DNA of 64,000 nt. Source: Brachycybe producta (taxonomy: Eukaryota; Arthropoda; Diplopoda; Playtdesmida; Andrognathidae). Location of the stretch: the NCBI GenBank assembly GCA_036925085.1, contig JAUPFP010000020.1, positions 3,863,495 to 3,927,494 on the forward strand. Direction: 5' to 3'. Each line of letters begins with the position of its first letter. The first letter of the stretch is position 1. The notes below the pieces were generated by a model. That model was given only the letters and a program-made list of their open reading frames with translations, was not told the DNA's origin and searched no databases. Positions 46,131 through 57,780 of the stretch are shown piece after piece. A program made the position numbers and the translations under genes.

Positions 46131-46707
46131 AAGAGTTTTTTTTTAAAACGATTTATAACTTTTAACTGCCATTCTCATTCAATTACTAGTCTAGTTTGTA
46201 GCAGAGTTTTTAAATTTTTTTTATGGTCGTATTCTAAAACGTTGCTTAAGGCAAAAGCTAAGCTTAAACAACGTTTTATAATAAGTGGAGTAGTGTGGGA
46301 AGAGAGGGTCAAGTTAATTTTCTAAAAATTGTAATAACCAATCAATATTCTCTTTCATTTGTCATCGATTATATTAGGAGAGTATCTTAGTAATACATTT
46401 TAGTTAATTTTTTTTGGCAGTTAGTAGAATTCACTTTACCATGAAATAAGAAAAGAAAAGAAAAAAAACTAAATGATTTTGGTTCCAAAATTTTTTTTTT
46501 GTGTGGAACCTGTAGAATTGTCCTTTTGTTTACGCATAATATATCTTAACGTGATTGTTAATTAACATATTTTGTTCACTTGATAATTTGAGCATCATTC
46601 ATTTTGTTGTTGTTGTTTTCACCAACACGTTACTTGACGTCGCTTCCAAAAATGACTTGGGGAGAGAGGAGTTTTCAAACAGTCGATTATTGTAATGTCG
46701 AAACTGG

Positions 46708-46739
<32 letters not shown>

Positions 46740-46899
46740 GATAAAATGCATAAAATTAATCAACTTAACTTGAATAATTAAATAATTAGGAAGCTAATAC
46801 CCTATGTACACACATACACATTGAAATGTATTTAACAATTAAACGTAATAAGTTCCTTTACATGTTAATTTAATTATAAATACATTTTAAGTCGCTTAA

Positions 46900-47664
46900 G
46901 AGGCTACATATCACATAATTACTTTGAAAAATCTCCGCAAAGAGCGCTAGCATTGTTTTTCTATTGAACCCATAGACCCAATGTTAAATAAAAAATGTTA
47001 ATTTTTAAAATACACAGTTGCGACGGCAATATGTTTATTTTTCATATTTAAAGTTGTCCAATATTAAGTTTTCAAAGTGCAATGTGCACCTTAAATATAC
47101 ATGCTGATTGCGTGATAGAATGACAAAAAATTGGTAAGTGCGGTTCTATTTTTAAAAACTATTTCAAAATCACGAATTTCTAACTCTTATGTTAAACTTC
47201 ATTGAGTACGCGCTCGTAAGCAAAAAAAACATAGGCCTACATTAAAATGTTGGTAAAAATACATAAAAATAATTTAAGAAAACCAGAAAAAAAATATCAG
47301 CATGTGCGCTAACATGTTGGCTTCACTGTTGCTTACTTGTGGTTTTTAAAAATTATTTTTAGGTATTTTTACGAGCAATTTCAATGGTTAGAAATTCGCA
47401 ATTTTGAAATAAGTTTTTAAAAATAGAACCGCACTTACTAATTTTCAGGTGGACTTACTAATTTAAGGTGCACATTGCACTTTGAAAACTATTGGAAAAA
47501 TATTGGACAACTTTAAATATGAAAAATAAACATATTGCCGCCGTGACTGTCTATATTTTAAAAATTAACGTTTTTTCTTTAACATTGGGTCTATGGGCTC
47601 AATAGAAAAACGATGCTAGCGCTCTTTGTGGAGATTTTTCGAAGTAATTTTGCGATGTAGCCTC
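46900..47664. mobile_element. TTAA-flanked long foldback, family P, copy 1
   Basis: GAGGCTACATATCACATAAT ... ATTTTGCGATGTAGCCTC between TTAA on both sides. The inverted arms extend about 300 bp each: GCAAAGAGCGCTAGCATTG, CATAGACCCAATGTTAAA and GTGCAATGTGCACCTTAAAT all recur reversed. Confidence 0.9.
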
Positions 47665-48380
47665 TTAAAAAAAATATCATTTTTTGTTTTGTTTGCAATA
47701 ACGTTTAGTGACAAATTCATATTTATTATGTTATGCTTTATAAAGGTTTATTTTTTTTAAAGATATTATGAAAATATCATTAACATATTCACCAATTACT
47801 CAAGTTTGAAAAAAACACAGTTTCGAAATACAATGAAATGGTTTATTTTTAAAGTTACATGAATGTCAAAATATCTTTTAATTGATTAATTTACTCTTCT
47901 AGTTTCCTGAAATGCCATCGATTTATTGTTGTTGTTGCTTTTACAATGCAGAAATAATCTGAACAAAACGAAATTCTAGTTCATTGTTATCATCCATTTA
48001 CTTCATTAACATCATTATTTTTAGCTCATATAATAAACAAGTTGAACTCGTTTTTAACAACAAAAAACACATGTGATTTAACTTTTTGATTTAGATCACA
48101 TGATCCCTTATTACCCTCCTGCTTTCTTGAGAAAATAAAATTGTGTATGGCGACCTTCAGTGTAACTGACGGTCAGGAAGATAAATGTGTCTGTTAATGA
48201 CATGTTTGCATTATGGCATCCTTATATGAGGATTTTTGTGGGAGCCCTCTTATTTGAGAACAAAATGGCGGATTCGAGCACATCTGACTTGTATTTTTTT
48301 TCTGTTGTGTATTTCTTTATTTCTGCTTCTTTTTTTATTCTGCACGTGTGTTTAGGGGCGGATATACATTAGGGTGAATT

Positions 48381-48993
48381 GGGCTTAAAGAGACCATCAC
48401 CTCCAGACATTTCTTGTGAAAATATTGTCAAGAATTATTCAACAATTATTAAAACGATTTTTAAAATTTAAAATAAGTCATTAATATAATTTAAAAAAAT
48501 TAATAAAAATCAGTTGACTTCATATAAATGAACTTTTATCAGATAGATGCGACACCAAACAACAGACATTGGCAACAAAACTCTCCAAAGTCTACTCCTC
48601 TACTCGAACTCTGATGTGTTGCGATCACCATGCAGCTCACATTACAAGTTTCATTTCAAAGTACTATGTATTTCATATTTAAATTATTCCCCACATGGAA
48701 GGTTGTATTGAGTTGAATATGAATAGGGAATACCTATATTTCATTAAGGAATTCTGGGAAATGTGAGGTGACAACCTTTGCCACAAAAATGGGGGGGGGG
48801 AGACTTTCGTTTTTGAAAATTTAAATTGGCGTCGTTTGGTGACTCACGAAAAGTCCCTTTATTTTCAAATGTTGTTAAGGGTTTTAATGACTTATTTTAA
48901 ATTTTAAAAATCGTTTTGGAAATTGGGGGCGTTTGGGTAAGTCTTGACAATATTTTGAAAATAAATTTCTGGAGGTAATGGTCTCTTTAAGCC
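48381..48993. mobile_element. TIR element, family Q, copy 2
   Basis: GGGCTTAAAGAGACCATCAC ... GGTAATGGTCTCTTTAAGCCC. This copy shows the complete termini that copy 1 lacks, and its interior is inverted relative to copy 1. Confidence 0.85.
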
Positions 48994-49620
48994 CACGGTC
49001 CCAAGACACAATGGCAATATTCTCAAAAAAAAAATTGTTGCTAGTGGAACCGCAGTACATATTCAAAAATCATTTCTAGACTATATAGGAGACAAGAGCA
49101 ATCAACCCTACTTTTTTTCTTTTAAATCATCAACAATCAGTATGGGGTTGCCAATAATAAGACAAGTTCTTTCTTAAACAAGTATCATTTCCTGTGTGGA
49201 AGTACATTAAAAAAAAGCATTATTTATTTCAGAACTTGGCTATATTTCTACATGTTGTAACATTTTATCATAGAAATGTTTTGCAGCCTCCTACACCTGT
49301 TGAAACTAAACCAACATTTAACCCCTTTGACACTAGAACCATTGTTAAGTAGGCTGACTCACTTTGAAAGAAGAAAAAGAAAAAACGGAAATGGCGTCAT
49401 TTGCCAACTGGACCATGACCTGAATTGGCTCCATTGTTCACTATATAATACTATTTTTTTATATTTTGACACTGTCTGTGTGTGGGTGGAATATTAATAA
49501 TATTAAGGCTAGTTTTGGTTTTTGTGTATTATCCATCTTTTCACACGTTTGTTGCTAGTTTAAAATAAAAACTGAACAGCAACAGTATCTCTAGGTTTGT
49601 AAGCCGATTTAATTATTGCT
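48994..49620. other. Gene-free stretch
   Basis: Short ORFs without recognisable content. No repeat was delimited. Confidence 0.35.
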
Positions 49621-50275
49621 TAATATATTTTTTACATAATCCATAGCTAAGCTGTAAAGCGTCCAAAATGATGTCAGAGCTTCAAATATTTGCCTTTGCG
49701 AGAGCATGAAGTTAGCTTTGAAATTGTTCAGCTTTTCAAAGCTTACGGGTAGGTTTATACTCCAAACTTTTCTAAGATCTTTGCAAGCTTTGAAGTTTGT
49801 AAAAATTAGCTCCCCAAATCTTAGCTTGTTCATACAAAAATATATACCATATAAAACAATAGAACCCTTCCCCCTTGTGGAAGAAAACAAAAAGTGTGAC
49901 TTGTTCACCCCATTTGTGTATTCATTTTCATGATTGGTGCTTTAAATTGCTAAGCAATGAAAAGTTGAACAATTTCAAAGCTAGCTTCATACTCTGATGA
50001 AGGCAAAAATCTGACGCTCTGACGTCATTTTTGAAGCTTTGCATCCTGCTTTGCCGCTTAGCAAGGGAGTATAAACCAAGCATTAGCAATTCAAAGCATC
50101 AAATCATGAAAAATATACCCAAATGGTGTGAACAAGTCACCTTTTTTTCCTTCCAGAATGGGAAGGGTTCTATTGTTTTGCATAGCTATTCTATAGGGTA
50201 TAAAGGGTTATCAAATATTGTAAAAATTGTAAAAACCACATGTTTCTGTCTAAGCTTTGGGTAGCTTAATTATGG
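49621..50275. mobile_element. Family Z, copies 2 and 3 (one inside the other)
   Basis: A complete Z copy (49743-50080: GGGTAGGTTTATACTCCAAA ... CTTAGCAAGGGAGTATAAACC) lies between two pieces of a Z element in the other orientation (49621-49742: CATGAAGTTAGCTTTGAAAT; 50085-50275: GTGTGAACAAGTCACC and GGGTTCTATTGTTTTGC). Confidence 0.6.
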
Positions 50276-50278
50276 GCA

Positions 50279-50452
50279 GAATCACACAAGCTGGAAAAAA
50301 ATCTCACTGAATTTCACTTTTAATTTAAGACATTTAGCATAAGCGCCATACAGTATATCTTTCAGTGCAAAGAACCATAGAAATATTCTGATTTTTTTTT
50401 ATTTCTATTTTTATTTTCTGTTGGTTTTTCAGCGTGTGTGATTCTTCCCTAA
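50279..50452. mobile_element. Short hairpin MITE, family AA, copy 2
   Basis: GAATCACACAAGCTGGAAAA ... GGTTTTTCAGCGTGTGTGATTC. A further, partial copy (GAATCACATACACTGAAAAA) starts directly after it at 50459. Confidence 0.7.
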
Positions 50453-50592
50453 GAGAGGAATCACATACACTGAAAAAATGCCACTGAACTTCACTTTGTA
50501 AGGAATTTTAACAGAAGCGCCATATATCTTTAAATGTCGTATTTGCAGAAATATTCAACTGAAAACAAGACTTTATTCTTGATGCCATATAT

Positions 50593-50678
50593 ACGGAGCC
50601 CAGTTGAGGACAATAGATATTTTTTTGCCTCGTCCGGACGAGATAAAGAAATATCTTATGTCCTCAACAGGGCTCCGT
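50593..50678. repeat. 86-bp near-perfect hairpin
   Basis: ACGGAGCCCAGTTGAGGACA with AGATATTT pairs with AAATATCT and TGTCCTCAACAGGGCTCCGT; the loop is centred on the palindrome CTCGTCCGGACGAG. Confidence 0.9.
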
Positions 50679-51227
50679 AGAGTCCGTACATATAAAATAA
50701 ATATAATTATATTTTTAATTTAAGTAATTCTGTTATATTTTGCAGAAAAAGTAGGCAAAGAAAGAAAAGAAAAGCTTGAAGTTGTTTTAACTTTTTCTAT
50801 TCTGTCACGCGGAATATTTTTTTATTAGCCAATAGGAACACGTTTTGTAGAAACATTCTTTTTTAGCTCCTCCTATGTCCTTGAAGTATTTTTTTTTCTT
50901 TCTATTGATAAAGAGTTATGAAGGTGTTTTAAAGAAGGTTGAAGTAAAAGAATGCAGAAAATCGTTTGCCCTTTAGTGATGAATGCGCTACCCAAGATGA
51001 TGATGATGTCATTTCTGAGGTGATCTTTACATTGTTTGGGACTCATATTTTCTCTTTTATATAATATGGCTGTTTTCATTATGGGAAACATTAAATAATA
51101 TATATTCGCATAACCTTGAATATGCTGCAAAGTGGGAAAAATAAAAACTATATTGGTGAACATTTAAATTACATGGAATGAATAACATTAAAGTAAACAT
51201 TCATTAATCATTATTATATATATAATA

Positions 51228-51560
51228 TCCCAGGTCTGTGTGTATGTGTGGAGTAACAAAACCATTGAAGCACGTCGGAATTTATATAAATTTGAATAAA
51301 TGAACCGTTTTTTTCTTTTCTCAAGGTCAACTATATGTTGAACTCTTCCTTTGGAAAGTGTAGAAGAGGGGGAGAGAGGGAAAAGTGGGAGGGGGTGAGT
51401 GGAAAAGGATGGAAAGTGTAGAAGGGGAGAGAGAGAGAAAAGTGGGAGGGGGTGACTGAAATTGAAATGAAAGGAGTAAAAAAAAAAGAAAAAACGACGC
51501 GCATGCGCACAATTGCCTGTGAATTTTGCTCCCGTCATTTATGACGGGTTACCTCACTAG
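51228..51560 (+). mobile_element. Non-autonomous Helitron-like element, copy 3
   Basis: It begins A|TCCCAGGTCTGTGTG and ends with the hairpin CCCGTCATTTATGACGGG (51531-51548), 8 nt and then CTAG|T. The 5'-TC, hairpin, CTAG-3' layout between A and T with no duplication is the Helitron pattern. At 333 bp it has no coding capacity. Confidence 0.8.
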
Positions 51561-51619
51561 TTCATTATCATAGCTGAAAAACAACCAGGAACCTCATTAG
51601 TAATTATAGAAGAAGAAAA

Positions 51620-52188
51620 AATAAGACAAAAATTGGTAAGTGCGGTTCTATTTTTAAAAACTATTTTAAAATCGCGAATTTCTAACTCGTACGCGCTCGT
51701 AAGCACAAAAAAACATAATTAATACTTAATTAATTAATACGTAATTAATACATAAAATTAATTTGAAAAAACCACAAAAAAAGCAGCACTTGCGCCAATG
51801 TGGTTTACTTGTGGTTTTTAAAATTAGTTTTAGGTATTTTTACGAGCATTTTAAATGGATGTTTTTTTTTTCCTATTTGGGCGTACACAATAGAGTTTAA
51901 CACAAGAGATAGAAATTCGCGATTTTGAAATAGTTTTTAAAAATAGAAGCACACTTACCAATTTTTTGTCATTCTATCACTCGATCAGCATATATTTAAG
52001 GTGCACATTGCACTTTGAACCATCAAAATAGGACAACTTTAAATATGAAAAATATACATATCGCTGCTGCGACTGTGTATTTTGAAAATTAACGTTTTTT
52101 GTTTAACATTGGGTCTATGGGTTCAATAGTAAAACGATCTTGGCGCTCTTTGCGGAGATTTTTCGAAGTCATTTTGTGATGTAGCCTG
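51620..52188. mobile_element. Long foldback, family P, copy 2 (left end truncated)
   Basis: It shares AAATTGGTAAGTGCGGTTC, GTGCACATTGCACTTTGAA, GGGTCTATGGGTTCAATAG and the right terminus GATGTAGCCTG followed by TTAA with copy 1. The left arm starts within the element. Confidence 0.8.
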
Positions 52189-52192
52189 TTAA

Positions 52193-52660
52193 GTGATTCA
52201 TTTACTCTTCTAGTTTCTGAAATATTTTCAATTTCTTCTGAATGATGTCACTTCTCCAATGCAGAATAAACAAGAGTTTATATTTCATTGTTATCATTAA
52301 TTTGCATATTTTGCAATTGGCTGCCATAATAGATTGGCTTCAATTATTATATTTTCAACAATTGACACCGAACTGTTTTGCATAATGCATTGCGTGTTAT
52401 ATTGCAGTTTGTCAATATTCCATTTTGCATAATTTGCATTAAAATTAAGAAGACCTACATTTGACTAATTTGTTGAAATGACTTCCTAGCCTAAGTGGGC
52501 TTGCCAGGAAATATTTGTACATCTAACACATTTGGCAACCTAGTAGGTGTTAAAAAAAATATATATAAAACTGGTACTGGCATACTTATGAAAGTTGCGA
52601 AAAATAACATTATGTGATGCTGCTATTGATTTAGCCTGTAGGCCTATTAGTTAAAGTTTT
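52193..52660. other. Gene-free stretch
   Basis: AT-rich; one family-O word (TACTCTTCTAGTTTCTGAAA) near 52203. No gene. Confidence 0.4.
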
Positions 52661-52664
52661 TTAA

Positions 52665-53090
52665 ATTCGTGGATAAACCAAGCTCGCGAGCTGTTCTAGA
52701 ACAGTTCGTGACCTGTTCGCCAACAGAAATAGAATCCAGTTTAGACTGGAGCTCGCGAACAGTTCTAGAGCTGTTAGCGAACCGGTACAAAGTTCGCTCT
52801 CGAGGCGGTACATCAAAGAGTTCGTTCTCGAACATCTAAATCCGGTCTAGACGTGAGCGTGCTCGTCTCGCCAGTCGATAATTATTACAATTATTACATC
52901 TTCATCGTTTGATGACATTTTTTTATACTGTATATATAAAACACGAACCCCACGTGAACTTTTGGTGAACTAACAAACAAACTCTCGAGAGCTGTTCGTC
53001 AGTTTAATTTCACACGCTTGCCTTGTAAGCACTCGAACAGTTCGCGAACATTTAATTTTGGGTTATCCGTGGCTTAAGATGTATTATTCT
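52665..53090. repeat. Dispersed repeat, family N, copy 3
   Basis: CTGTTCTAGAACAGTTCG, AATCCAGTTTAGACTGGAGC, GTTCGCTCTCGAGGCGGTAC and CCGGTCTAGACGTGAGCG match the 40950-41240 segment. Its right part is less clear. Confidence 0.6.
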
Positions 53091-53325
53091 GCGTTTTATA
53101 AGAATCACTATTGAGAAATTGAAAGTGTTAGAAATTAGAATAGTAGCTGCTGAATGGTATTTTCAGGTTGATATTTTTTTTAAATTTAAACTTTTTCTGT
53201 TTAAAGTTGGCTCAACATGAAAATATTAGGGAAGAGACATTCGAATCTCGCTAATCTTGAAAAATATTCGAAAACTCGAATCTTCCGCGTGGTAGTTGAA
53301 ACTCCACTGCTTGGGTTGGTTGTTA

Positions 53326-53487
53326 TTAGAGTTTGTGTTTTTGCAAGACGGTGATTGGACGACTTGGCACTGCTAATACCAGCAGTGACTGGACAAGTGT
53401 GAACCCAAAGCAGTTGCTGCTTGCTGTTGCTGATAATAGCCAGCAGCAACCAGCAGCTTGTAAACCAGCCTAGTGTGACTGCGCCAT
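53326..53487. mobile_element. Family F, half copy
   Basis: TAGCCAGCAGCAACCAGC and AAACCAGCCTAGTGTGACTGC with GCC at the right match the terminus of the F copies near 18 kb. The other terminus is missing. Confidence 0.75.
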
Positions 53488-53672
53488 AACTTTTAAAAAA
53501 ACATGTTACAAACTTTGGTAAAATTAGTTTGAAATCCATTGACTCCCCCCCCCCCCCCCGGGCGAGTGTTGCAATTTCGGTGGTTGTATCCCTGATTGAA
53601 GCCACACTTGTTTTGTTATTATTAATAATTTAATATTTAATATTATTTCATTTATTTGAATAGTATAGGACA

Positions 53673-53804
53673 CAGGGCCGGACTGGCTAGTGGTTGGCCC
53701 CACCGGCTATGATAGTGTGTTGGCCCCATTTTTTTAATTTATTTATTTTTGGCCCCCAATTGACCGGCGATCGCCGGTCAGCCGGCCGGGCCAGTCCGGG
53801 CCTG
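53673..53804. mobile_element. hAT-like MITE, family H
   Basis: CAGGGCCGGACTGGCTAG ... GGCCAGTCCGGGCCTG are inverted ends, flanked by the identical 8-mer ATAGGACA (53665-53672 and 53805-53812). Internally there is a perfect 20-base palindrome around CGGCGATCGCCG. The CAGGG start and 8-bp duplication are classic for hAT elements. Confidence 0.95.
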
Positions 53805-53909
53805 ATAGGACACTTAAATGAGAGATTCGGGAGATTTGGAAGATTCGTGGGATTCGAGAAACTTTTAGGATTCGGATTCGAGATAATTTAGGATTCGTTC
53901 CCACCTCTA

Positions 53910-54340
53910 GAAAACAAACCTTAATAAATGTGATATGCTGCTAGCTTTCTAGTTTTCTAAAACACTTTTTCAGGTTTCTTATAATTTTTCTCCTGAAAAA
54001 AAAAATAGAAAAACCAGAATTTGAGAGGCATTTAATGACAATTTAAAACCAGCTTAACATATGTGTTACTAACAATGTTTTTTTTTTTGCTATTTATTCG
54101 GTGTAAATCGGCCTTTAGTGTTTAGACAAAATGATTTTTTAATTAAATAAATACCTGCAATTAGAAAATTATTTCCCCATTCTTACAGAATTGGGGGTAA
54201 GAACATTAATGAATCAAGATTGGTCATCTTGACGAATGACATTTTTGTCCAAAGAGGTGATTAAAATATAGAATGGTGGTGATTTAATGGGTGGTTGCAA
54301 TTCTAGCCTTTATAATTACTTTTATACTAGAAAAAAATAT

Positions 54341-54398
<58 letters not shown>

Positions 54399-54964
54399 AA
54401 GAGAGAATAAAAAAAAGAACCTTACAGGTTCAACAATGTTTAAATTGACCTGATTTTTTTCTCATCAATTTGAAACAGGATATTTTAAACACAGATTTAG
54501 GCCGCGATTTGTAATTGAGAACTAACCTAATTTTTAGAAAGTAATTTCTAATTTTTTTTTTGTTTCAAGTCTCTGGCATTTTTAACATACTGAAAAAAAA
54601 AATTCGTCCACTTTCATTTTTTTTTGTCAAAATTGCAAATTGTATACATTATTGTCATTTTTTTCTTTCTCCAAAGGCCGTCCATTGTGAACTCTTTTTT
54701 TAAAAAGTCACATGTACCATTGGTACTACAAAATACGCTCAAATTTGAAAATGTTTATTTTTTGTTGTTGTTGTTGTTAAATTGTTTTTTTCTTTCCGAA
54801 ATTTGAAATTTTTAGTTCCAAGTGAACGGTTTTTGTTTATCGAAAAAGTTCTATTTTGTTTTGTAGAAAATTGTATATTTTTTATATTTAAATTTAAAGA
54901 AGCACGCAATGGGGTTTGTTTATAACAGCGCCTCTAGTGACCAAGAAAAGCATTTTAGACCACG
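53910..54964. other. Gene-free AT-rich stretch with (GA)n
   Basis: It contains a GA microsatellite of about 26 units at 54344-54395 and a family-O fragment at 53940-54030; no gene. Confidence 0.5.
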
Positions 54965-54974
54965 TACATTTAAG

Positions 54975-55322
54975 ACAGGCATCCTATTAGACACAGGCAA
55001 TTAGAAATCGGGACAAACAGAAGTTGGCTCCGTCCTTTTCAACGTCGAACCTCACAGCAAACCAATTAGAAGTTGCCGGTCGTCATAAAAAGGGCGGAGC
55101 CAACTTCTGTTTGTCCCGTTTTCTAATTGCCTGTTCTGTAGACAGCTTCAGAATTTATTTGGCTGCGCCTTTTTATGAGCGTCAGACCAAATATCAACCA
55201 ATTAGAAATAAAAAAGGGCAGGGCATATGACATCAGAGTCAGTAACAAACCAATTAGAAATTGATGACGCTCATAAAAGGGCGGAGCCAAAGAAATTCTG
55301 AAGCTGTCCACAGATGCCTGTT
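54975..55322. mobile_element. Foldback MITE, family A, copy 3, split by a B element
   Basis: ACAGGCATC at 54975 belongs to the A terminus; its continuation TCTGTAGACAGCTTCAG is displaced to 55135 by a B element. The right end is GAAGCTGTCCACAGATGCCTG. The outer flanks ACATTTAAG and ATATTTAAG agree at 8 of 9 bases. Confidence 0.85.
54993..55134. mobile_element. Foldback MITE, family B, copy 9 (nested in A)
   Basis: ACAGGCAATTAGAAATCGGG ... CCCGTTTTCTAATTGCCTGT, with an internal deletion of the left inner arm (CCGTCCTTTTCAACGTCG). The presumed duplication (CTATTAGAC / TCTGTAGAC) has diverged. Confidence 0.85.
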
Positions 55323-55331
55323 ATATTTAAG

Positions 55332-55660
55332 AGGGCTCCATAGAAAAATACTTGTGTAAATTCAAGATAAATGGCGCCAACCTGAATTGGTGGTAAACTA
55401 CACTAATTAGTTGAAATCGAATGCTAGCTTTTAGCTCTAAAAGCGTCCAAAACAACCTTAATTATCAGCTCGTGACAACCGTATCCCAGACCATAATATA
55501 AGTGAAGAGAGAGCACGTGTAGAAATAGCGATGACGCAATTAAAAGTTTGCCACGTGAAAAAAGGAAGGTGTCAAGTACATATTTCTATGGGAAGAGGGC
55601 TAGTGGCGCCATCTAACACTACAGGCACAAAATAAATGATCTACTTGCATTCTTAGTTTC
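55332..55660. repeat. Dispersed repeat, family L, copy 1
   Basis: GGGCTCCATAGAAAAATACT, TAGCTCTAAAAGCGTC, CATAATATAAGTGAAGAGAG and GTGGCGCCATCTAAC are shared in order with 58624-58985. No clear terminal inversion was seen. Confidence 0.75.
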
Positions 55661-55677
55661 TTGAAAAATGTTTTAGT

Positions 55678-55866
55678 GTGGGGTCTTGTCCCAGGCCTGC
55701 TACTAGTACACTGTGTGGGTGGGTTACTATTAAAAAATTGAGAGATTTTTGCGCAAAAAGACTAGTATTTCTGGTGTCATTTGTACCTAGGGTCATTCGA
55801 CAATGGAATTTGCTTGCAGAGGATGCTGCTGTGCATGAGGAGTGTTACGATTTGGGAAATTCTTAG
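55678..55866 (+). pseudogene. LINE reverse-transcriptase C-terminal remnant
   Basis: The frame reads ...KKLRDFCAKRLVFLVSFVPRV and then IRQWNLLAEDA, matching the SFxPRxIRxWNxLPxxA motif found near the C-terminus of many non-LTR retrotransposon polyproteins. It ends at a stop about 30 residues further, and nothing upstream of it continues the RT. It is probably a 5'-truncated, old insertion. Confidence 0.5.
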
Positions 55867-57317
55867 GGGTACTATTAAAGAAGGCAAGAAAAGTGCCAAG
55901 GTCTGCCCCAGTTTAAAGATGGTGGCTGTCAAATTTGTTCAAGTAACCAGTTAAAATAAAAACTTCCTGCGTGACTTCCTGTCACAGCAACATCAAAGTT
56001 TCCAACAGAGAGTTTTTCTTCTGTATAAGGAGAAGAACAGAAGGGAAACTCTTGTGCGGCTCCTTTGATATCACTGTGACAGAAATCTATGACCTTGGAA
56101 TCGGTTGCTCAAGCTGCTACTATGGATTAGATTAGCCATTTTGTAAAGGATTAGATTCGCCATTTTTAAAAGGATTAGATTCGCCATTTTGAAAAGGATT
56201 AGAAAAGACATTCTATCATACTAGTCTATGGAAACTTGTGCACATGCGCAGAAAAACTCTGTCACAAGTTAATGGCAGTGTTTCCCTTCAATGTATCTTC
56301 ATATTCCAATATTGCTCTAAGTTGCGTATGAAGTAGGTATTTTGTGTACTGTGCACAGGGGAAACGAAGGAAGGGAACCATCTCAGGCCCACATTCCGTA
56401 GTTTGGTGACCCCTGATTTATTCACAAAAATTGTTTTTTTCTCAGTAGCGCCTCTAGTGGCCAATTTCATTCTTAGGTGGAGGGGGGGGGTTGAGTTTTT
56501 GTTAATAACTTCCATTGGAATTTTTTTTTTTCATCCAATTTTAATTAAAAAAAAAGAGAAAATTTTGGTCACGCCATTTCACTGAAGTTGGCCACTGACT
56601 GAAAAAGAACAACAACAAAAAATGGTTGTTCGTGATTTCTCTTTTCACTTTCTCCATTTCTCTCCTTAGGCTTACTAATTTTTTTTTTTCTTCTTCTCAT
56701 CATCATCTTGTTAAAACTTTTAAAAGTTTTGTTTATTGAGTTAAAAGGTGCGGCGTTTAAGAAAAAAAGAAGTATGAAGATGAAGAAGAAAGAAAAAAAA
56801 AACCTTTAGGTGACACATTTATTAAATATCAAAAATATGTTTCAGAAAAATATTTCTTCAATGAAAGGCTTTTGTAATGAAGGCTAAAAAAAACAAGATA
56901 TGTGGCCATGTTTTCTTTTGAAGGGGCTTTCTGGCAATCATCTTACTTCGGGTTATTGACCGCATTTTGCCTACATTTTTTTATTTCTAATTTTGAAGGA
57001 AACAAAAAAGTCAGCGTCCTTTATCTTCTGTGTAATTCTTTTTATGTGTGTGTGTGTGTGTACGTGTCACTGTGTATGTGTGCGTGTTCTTTGAATTTCT
57101 TTCGATTATAATTGTCTCTTTCTGTTCGTGTGTTTCTGTGTGTGTGTTCTTCCTAAAGCTGGTTCCACACGATGCTTGCACATGTCACAAATTTTCACCT
57201 TGAACGTTGTGTGACCGGAGTCACATGTATAAATAAAATAAAAAAAATAACCCACAACAGACTCCTTCCTTATGATTCCTTTCATTAGTATGGCGATGCA
57301 TTCCAATCAATTATTAA
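55867..57317. other. Gene-free stretch
   Basis: GGATTAGATT(C/A)GCCATTTT is repeated three times near 56125-56195. TG-rich tracts lie at 57045-57150. ORFs here are low-complexity or short. Confidence 0.5.
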
Positions 57318-57780
57318 GCCGCTATTACAGTAGCAACTTTTAATGCAATAAAATGTGCAATGTGACATTGCAACTTCCTTGTTTATAGTGTGATTTGACA
57401 TGGCAACTTGATAAAACTTTCCTTTTAACTAGTGTCAAACTCAAATCTCATTGAGTTGCACAGGTTCAACTTTGAGAGACTTTTCAAGTAAACTTTCTGA
57501 CAAACAACCAATCAGGCTGTTTGCCGGAAATGACATCAGAACTTTGAATGAATTTCCGGTTTCATGACTTCCGGTTTAGGGGCTAATCATAATGTCGTCC
57601 TGTAAATAATGTCTGGCTTTTGTCTGGACGCCATTTTATTTTTCAAAGAGGTTTTGAAAACTTGATTGGGAACTAGGTTGCATAGTGTGATATAGAAGTT
57701 TATTACAAAGTTCTAGTTGCAATTAAGTCACATCACAGGATTGCATTGCATCAGAAGTTGCTAGTGTAATATTTAGGGGC
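57318..57780. mobile_element. TIR element, family M, copy 3 (short form)
   Basis: GCCGCTATTACAGTAGCAAC ... GTTGCTAGTGTAATATTTAGGGGC, flanked by TTAA and TTTA. About 200 bp of the centre present in the other copies is missing. Confidence 0.8.

Larger units (their letters stand above)
53227..53909. mobile_element. hAT-like MITE, family G, copy 3, with two nested insertions
   Basis: It runs from TAGGGAAGAGACATTCG to AGGATTCGTTCCCACCTCTA, the reverse orientation of copy 2. Its body is interrupted by half an F element (about 53326-53487) and a small hAT MITE (53673-53804). Confidence 0.75.

Noticed and set aside
53694..53891. 65-codon plus ORF
   Set aside because: Crosses the hAT MITE and its target duplication.
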